64,000 bases of DNA from Paralvinella palmiformis (lineage: Eukaryota > Annelida > Polychaeta > Terebellida > Alvinellidae): contig JAODUP010000307.1 in the NCBI GenBank assembly GCA_025642065.1, positions 124,001 through 188,000 of the forward strand, in the 5' to 3' direction. Positions 59,401 through 64,000 of the stretch are shown here, piece by piece. A program made the translations under genes and the position numbers. The notes under the pieces were generated by a model. That model was not told the origin of the DNA, made no database searches, and worked only from the letters and a program-made list of their open reading frames with translations. Each line of letters begins with the position of its first letter. The first letter of the stretch is position 1.

Positions 59401-62143
59401 GGAAAGGATCCATGGTCCAATACAAGCTTCTCCGGTGACATGCTGAATAGTAGAAGAAAGCTACTACAGCATCCCCGAAGTGACAGTTCTCAGTAAATAG
59501 TTGTATAGAGTAGGAGTTTGTAAAGTGTACCAAAACAACAGATGAAGAGAATTTGTTGCATTGGTTACATGTAAACAAGACTCTCAGTGCGGGTACCTCC
59601 ATGGTCTAGTGGTAGCGTGTTGGACCACAGATCACTACCACCCTTGTTCGGATCTCGGCGTGGACATATCTGAAGCTTGTTTCATCTTTGAATGTACTGC
59701 AGTAGTGTATATGACATTGCGTTATTCATGTGTTTCGGATGCCTCTCTCACCTTCTGACCTATTTTTCTTGGGCAAGTCGGTCTTTCTCGCTGGATTCAA
59801 CTGTCTGATTCGCACGTGTGGAATTATGCTCATATGTTTACATGTTTTCCATTTGTTCAATTCCAATTAGCAGAATGCATACCACATATATAGAATCTCG
59901 TCATTGACTCATGTCTAATAATTTATGCACAGAATAAATTTTTCAGTTGATGGGATTTCTCGCTTGTGTTTTGATTAAGCGACCTTGACATTGACAAAAA
60001 CAATACCCGGAGATGCTGTGTTTTCTGACTTGTTCAACACTGTCCACCAAAAAGCCAAGACGAAGGTTAAAATTCTCGATATCCAAAAGAAATACGAGAA
60101 AACAAAGTGTAGACAAGGATTCTTGGCTACTTAGAAAGCTGGAAGACTGTGATTATCATATAACTTTAGCCCAGCAGAAGCTGGCGATAATCAGGGTGGG
60201 GAGTGGGGACCATGAGGTTTTATTTTTTATGTTTTTAGATGCTGTTCCAGATCAACAGCACCAAATTTACATATGGGATGCAGCCCAGAAGCAGCTAAAG
60301 ACTCGAGGGGGCTCAATGTCCATCTAGTGATGAAACAACAAAAAATAGATATTATGAGATTTATATATTTTCAAATTTAATGGGCTTCTCTGGACTAATT
60401 TGAAACAGTTTAAAGTATTTGGGGCCCCTTGAGTCTTTTAAATTCAGTGAGGCCCTTGAATATATCTTCTTCTTTTTGACAGGGGGGGGAGACAACATAC
60501 ATAGTGAAGGGCCCCCAAATTCATTTAACCCATGGGCCTCTTAATGCCTCAATCCGGCCCTGAAGATGAAATTAACATTCAGGAGGATCTTAGTCCCCGG
60601 GTTTCAGATGTAGATGAGGTGGGGGTGGGGAATAATGGGCATGATGACAGTGGTTTGAAGTTGGATGTTGACTTGGATTTGGAGGAGGAATTAATTCATA
60701 GACTTTTGAAAATTGATATGTAATCTGCATTATTATTGTTCCTTTTTTTAATCTGACAGTCAGACATGTATATTTTCTCTATTTCAGCTAAATAAAGTCT
60801 TCTTGTTGGAGTGTAGATTATGTTATTTTGCCACCTTTGTCATAAAACCCTCGTGAAAGCACCTCATATTATTCAAAATATACCTGAGAATCACTCTCAA
60901 ACGGTCCAGTCAAACACTTTCTCGGGGGCTTATAGCACCCCCTGCGGCATTTGGCTTGCTGGTTGCCCCGCTCCCCTTTCAGTGCCACTAAATTTTGAAA
61001 CTAATTTGTCCCAATCTGTGCTGCTGATGTCAGTGCACCACAATTGTTCTATATTTTTAACATCTGTATAGGAGAAGACATAATATTCTAACAACAAAAT
61101 GTCATGTATATTTTATGATTCTAATGTAAAAAATATTTTGTTTTCCAGGAGAAAATGTTTATTAAATTAATGATTCAAATGTTCAAACATGAGTGATATC
61201 GAAATTGTCTAGTCACAAATGATATGATATCTTGCGTTTACTTCCAGTATGGGTTGCACAGTAGAAATGAAAACTATATGTGACATATATTAATTGATAT
61301 GTTTAAAGCTGAACATACTGTTCTAATATCCTTTTGTTGTAATATAATGTGATTTCTATGTACATTTGTTGGTGAAACAACTTACTCCAAACATTCTGAA
61401 AGAGAACACAAAACTGTGTGCTGCACATTCCTAAAAATGCTTCCAGTTAATTTTAGATGGAGAAAAGAGTAGTATGTTCATGTGCTATCGTCACAGTTTC
61501 AGTGGTAATTGCCATGAAATCATTACATTTTTATTACGAACTTCAGAAATTAATTGTCAATACATTGTATATCTGCAAATCATATGATTTTCTGCTCTAT
61601 TACTGTCATCACACAAATCACAAACTTTTAAAAATTTAATCAATATTTATACTGCTATTATTCAAGCATCTCAAGATAGCACACATTTAGTCCTAGCCAG
61701 TTCCCATTAATACAATTAGCTGTTTTCTTTTCAATGATTCAATCAAGCAGATATTGCCATGATTTTACTTCAGATGTGAGCTGCTTCAGATGACATGCAG
61801 TAGTTGTACTTGACACTGAAATACATGCTGGTGATTAAATGGAAAATAATCATGTGATTAAAAGAATATTTTTCTGCTGCTAAATCTAAAAATATTTTTT
61901 ATATCGATATTAATACAGTATTAATAGCACTCACATTTATGGAGATATAATGGCAATAATAATAATGTTCATTGTCTCTTTTATCCCTGTAGTAACTTAA
62001 TCAGTGTGTATATATAAACATCATTATATATGTTATATCAGTATTACGTTTGTTCACAGGTTTTTCATCTGGATTTGCCATTCAAGTTGCAGGAAGGAAT
62101 ATTTGGCCTGGCTTCATACAGAGATTTCATCTTATCCCAATTT
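50345..62143 (+). CDS. Small probable membrane protein gene, exons 1-3, 3' end outside window
   Basis: Three exons join in frame. 50345-50401 is 19 codons, MAPLALEQIAEEISEQKRR, phase 0, donor GTAATT. 58671-58749 has a pyrimidine-rich acceptor ending CATACAG, reads GYRHRRVAFEECRSKGVLTS then IATGFI, phase 1, donor GTGAGT. 62060-62143 has acceptor TGTTCACAG, reads GFSSGFAIQVAGRNIWPGFI then QRFHLIPI, phase 1, donor GTGAGT. Together they give a basic N-terminal helix and a hydrophobic hairpin-like segment (LTSIATGFIGFSSGFAIQV). There is a faint resemblance to TMEM141 (KGV.T...TG), too weak to name it. The introns are 8.3 and 3.3 kb. No following exon was seen before the window ends. Confidence 0.62.
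51428..52545. mobile_element. Non-autonomous hAT element with 8-bp target duplication
   Basis: The element spans 51436-52537. Both ends read CAGGGTTGTC inward, followed on each side by subterminal GGAAATAC/TATTTCCC motifs. The flanks are ACATAGAC (51428-51435) and GCATAGAC (52538-52545), a 7/8 match of the length hAT elements produce. The interior keeps the end of a transposase (next entry). It sits in intron 1 of the plus-strand gene. Confidence 0.88.
51776..52256 (-). pseudogene. hAT transposase C-terminus
   Basis: Frame 52256-51900 contains KRFNQAMTPTHHFANMLHPI, ENPELLPELCHF and TKLIVWWK, matching the region before the hAT dimerisation domain. A shift near 51890 leads to SAAPMERIFSNFGLIQTKLR and NHLVLDKACNLV, the characteristic C-terminal dimerisation motif. 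The N-terminal catalytic part is absent, so it cannot be active. Confidence 0.85.
52546..53814. other. Intronic sequence without recognised features
   Basis: Apart from a threefold GTAGTAGGAGGCTGAACTAG repeat at 53104-53152, nothing is recognisable. A 73-codon frame at 53426 has no support. Confidence 0.5.
53815..53955 (+). mobile_element. tRNA-derived SINE, family 3
   Basis: Head ending in GTGAGTTCGAATCCAGCTAT (box B), body GAAATATTTCATTAGGGAGT, ACCATGTGTGACCAGTACTG. Same order as 15825-15960. Confidence 0.6.
54999..55110. repeat. Dispersed repeat, copy 2
   Basis: GCTGGAAACATTTAGTTATG, GTGTACAGCACACC, AAAAAACTGCGCTGTATACA and AATATGGTAATAAGC correspond to 12300-12432. Confidence 0.6.
55463..56103. 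mobile_element. Internally deleted pogo/Tigger-like element
   Basis: Ends CTGTATATACTTGTGG and, reversed, CTGTATATATTCGCGTATTA, each flanked by TA (55461-55462 and 56104-56105). The right interior has CGACTTAGCTGTCAGGTCGA next to the terminus. The ORF from 55838 keeps KRPSIPAVIRWV followed by RRIGAQVLLK, similar to the C-terminal part of pogo-type DDE transposases. About 640 bp; the catalytic domain is gone. Confidence 0.6.
56652..57295 (-). mobile_element. Element with perfect 20-bp terminal inverted repeats carrying the promoter-like module
   Basis: GAGAAGTGGGGAGGTTCGAC at 56652-56671 and its exact reverse complement at 57276-57295. Inside, on the minus strand, 57167-57002 repeats the 35648-35808 module (CCCATTG.ATGATGACGTCA, CATTGTGGGATTTATAGGGG, CCCGCCATTTTAACC, ending ATAATCATG). 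After the ATG no THAP sequence follows and the frame is unrelated. No clear target duplication was found. Confidence 0.7.
57300..58670. other. Intronic sequence, no gene recognised
   Basis: AT-rich. A 75-codon frame (57387-57614), Lys-rich at its end, has no support. Confidence 0.5.
58671..58749 (+). CDS. Exon 2 of the plus-strand membrane protein gene
   Basis: 79 nt with a good acceptor (TTTCTGTGTTCATCATACAG) and consensus donor TTG|GTGAGT. The only open frame compatible with exon 3. Confidence 0.7.
59591..59692 (+). mobile_element. SINE family 1, 3'-truncated copy
   Basis: GGGTACCTCCATGGTCTAGT box A, TTGTTCGGATCTCGGCGTGG box B, GAAGCTTGTTTCATCTTTGA, then similarity stops. Antisense frames over it are shadows. 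Confidence 0.8.
60013..60723 (+). other. Two unassigned ORFs (60013-60327 and 60532-60723)
   Basis: The first is a 104-codon frame with a basic N-terminal part and LLRKLEDCDYHITLAQQKLA. The second ends in an acidic segment LDVDLDLEEELIHRLLKIDM. Between them GGGCCCCTTGAGTC and GGCCTCTTAATGCCTCAATC look like transposon-derived DNA. They sit in intron 2 of the plus-strand gene. No domain recognised and no splice support; chance or fossil coding. Confidence 0.25.
60724..62059. other. Intronic sequence, nothing recognised
   Basis: AT-rich intron 2 sequence up to the exon 3 acceptor. Small frames at 60820 and 61457 lack support. Confidence 0.5.
62060..62143 (+). CDS. Exon 3 of the plus-strand membrane protein gene
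   Basis: 84 nt, acceptor ACGTTTGTTCACAG, donor GTGAGT. Joins exon 2 through a split Gly codon (G|GT). Confidence 0.7.
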
Positions 62144-63139
62144 GTGAGTTGTTAGCTATAATTACCTAATATTCTTTTCTCGTACTGATTTCTCCTCACA
62201 TTGATGTGAACAGATGTGAAGCTATTCTAACTTGGTTATTGGAGTTTAGGAAAATCACTTCATGTGATGTTTATATTAAAAAAATTCAAAAGAATTTGTA
62301 TCAACTCTGAGTCCAGAAGAAATACATCATTTATTATTTAAATAACTGTGGCAAAAAATTATATTTCTTCCCTTTTCTCCACTGATGTCCAGTTATAAAC
62401 AACATTGTGACAAACAAATTGTTCATAAAACAACTATCAGATTGACTTAGATAAGGTGCTTATAATAGATTTCACTTACTGCAATATGCTAGGTCCCGAG
62501 TCATGATATGACAAATCCTGGGGAAAACGGTCATCATGAAGACATGGAAAATTATATTTTTGAAAAAGTCATGGAAAATTATCAGAATGGTGTAAAAACC
62601 CATGAAATTTAGTGGTGCAAAATGTCACTTCTATTCCAAAGAAAGTTCCGATGAAAAATCAACAATCATTTTATGTACTTTTGGGGATATACACGCATAT
62701 TTCATCTTGATACAATGTACTTGTGTATAGGATTAAATTTCTTTCCAACATCATTTCGAATAACTTAATTTAGCTCTAATGTGCATAAAAGTTGTCATTA
62801 AAGGCCTCGGACACTTGATTTTTTTATTGTAGAAATAGTTTTCTTCTGTCAAAATAATAGTTTTACACACTGTGGCCAGTCTTAAAAAACATAGTCCCGG
62901 TGAAATAATGCCCATATTTGGTCGAGCATCAGTGCCTGGCTGGAAGAGTGTAGGCGTTACGACATCTGGTGAATGCGGTCGACATTTTTGACACCACTTC
63001 ATCATATCAATGATAACAGCTAATCTACATCCATCATCAGATTCTGATTGACAGATAATGATTGTATGTTGGAAGAAGAATAAGATATTGTCGAAGAGCC
63101 TGATTCATATGATATACAATCGTATCTGTTTGAGCCAGA

Positions 63140-63438
63140 CACAGACAATTCCGGAATCGAAGATGATTTGATTGAATCACTCGTGATGGCTGATCGTCTT
63201 TCTTCAAAATTAGCTTCTTCGCCTGTCCCATATCATGTTGCATTTTGTTGTGATAGCTGTCACCAACAAAATGTTCACTATATCTGCCATTAGTCTCTTG
63301 TCTGTTGGACAAAATGTGTCCAGGCCGGCCTCGGTTTTTTTCGAAGATGGGGGGGGGGAATCCATGAACAGAAATCTCACTTTTCAAACTAATATTGTCG
63401 CATCCATACACAACACAGTGCCAAACTATATTTAACAA
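63140..63438 (-). pseudogene. THAP-type zinc finger with missing ligand
   Basis: Frame from ATG 63438: WHCVVYGCDN gives the first C-x4-C pair and SVHGFP the conserved FP. About 40 residues after the second Cys comes RYSEHFVGDSYHNKMQHDMG, followed by KKLILKKDDQPS. In intact THAP domains this block reads CSEHF and ends near LK..A.PS. Here the third zinc ligand is Tyr (a TGT-to-TAT type change), and the middle, where a conserved Trp is expected, is scrambled. Likely a fossil from a THAP-bearing transposase or derived gene. The downstream minus frame (63005-62751) is unassigned. Confidence 0.6.
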
Positions 63439-63695
63439 TGATTCAGTAAACCATTATACATCTAAATAAACCAGTGATAACACATAAAAACATGACATAC
63501 TAGTTAATGCTGTAAACAAAACTAATTCTATATAATGAAACCAGCAATGGCGGCTTATCAAACAGTTATGTAGGCCAAGTGCCAAATCTCACTTTCTAAA
63601 CTAATTTTGCTGCATCCATACACAGCACCACATTATATATTTCACAATGATTCTCTAAACTAATATGCATCTTAATAAACTGGTCGTTACACAAG
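63372..63695. repeat. Direct duplication overlapping the THAP start
   Basis: 63372-63480 and 63583-63695 share AAATCTCACTTT, GCATCCATACACA and CAATGATTC.. TAAAC in order. The second copy lies upstream of the THAP ATG on the minus strand and carries stops. Confidence 0.7.
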
Positions 63696-63890
63696 TGACA
63701 AGCTTCATCCATTGATCTGTTTATGTACATTGGCATCACTTACTTCAGTAGAGTGCTGTGATGTACTGGGGTTGCCATTTAGAGAACTAATCATGGGTAT
63801 TATTTAACACAATAAAATGTAAAATTAATAGAGAATGAAAACAATATTGAAAATTCAAATGTCCGAGGCCTATAGACATTCCTTGGGAAT

Positions 63891-64000
63891 ACCGATGGTC
63901 CTGGCCATTAACCCGAGGTCATTTTTTAGGCCTAAAATATCACGATTTATGGTAGTACTGTCCATTAAGCGGACCTGAAAATTTCCCTGCAGTATTTCCA
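63891..64000. mobile_element. Pogo/Tigger-type element end, copy 2, cut by window end
   Basis: ATGGTCCTGGCCATTAACCC onward matches 39236-39350, including TTTTTTAGGCCTAAAATATC and CCCTGCAGTATTTCCA. Confidence 0.6.

Overview
The window is AT-rich animal nuclear DNA. It has GT-AG introns, tRNA-derived SINEs, non-LTR retrotransposon fragments, several kinds of DNA transposon, very many (CA)n/(TA)n/(CT)n tracts and at least six minisatellite arrays. The mix of mobile elements fits a lophotrochozoan, most likely a mollusc. That is inference from the families recognised; no sequence here names the species. There are no prokaryotic features, rRNA genes or CRISPR arrays.

Only four host loci can be supported, all from exon structure. 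(1) Dolichyldiphosphatase copy A (DOLPP1-like, minus, 7066 down to 2709, exons 1-5, running off the left edge). (2) A type I membrane protein gene on the minus strand (last two exons 14927-14306, with likely upstream exons at 17324-17227 and 22246-22100). (3) Dolichyldiphosphatase copy B (minus, 34721 down to 27961, exons 1 and 3-6). (4) A small probable membrane protein on the plus strand (exons at 50345, 58671 and 62060, running off the right edge). Copies A and B share strand, intron positions and intron phases, so they are tandem paralogues about 27 kb apart.

Layout: 1-2606 is minisatellites plus a candidate inverted-repeat element. 2709-7066 is DOLPP1-A with a LINE 3' end and SINEs in its introns. 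7960-12060 is a transposon cluster: an I-like LINE with RNase H, a decayed FLYWCH-MULE transposase carrying a 28-bp inverted duplication, and a CR1/L2-like LINE. 14306-22246 is the membrane protein locus with a 0.9-kb nearly G-free array and a promoter-like motif cluster. 22250-27960 is mostly non-coding. 27961-34721 is DOLPP1-B, with two copies of a ~1-kb repeat in its introns. 35648-35970 is a promoter-like module joined to a broken THAP domain. 37370-43340 holds microsatellites, a LINE, short inverted-repeat elements and a 39-bp array. 45990-48570 is a decayed multi-frame gene of an uncharacterised animal family with a PIN/FEN-like nuclease block and a cysteine-rich tail. 48740-50055 is a 42-bp array with a 588-bp higher-order period. 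50345-64000 is the plus-strand gene, its long introns filled with a hAT element with target duplication, a pogo-like deletion derivative, a second copy of the THAP-associated module inside a perfect 20-bp inverted repeat, and another THAP fragment.

The host genes do not form a pathway together beyond the two dolichyl-diphosphate phosphatase copies (ER N-glycosylation lipid recycling). The less familiar signals are the PIN/CXC family remnant, the shuffled 5' module next to a THAP domain, and the codon-periodic and higher-order satellite arrays.
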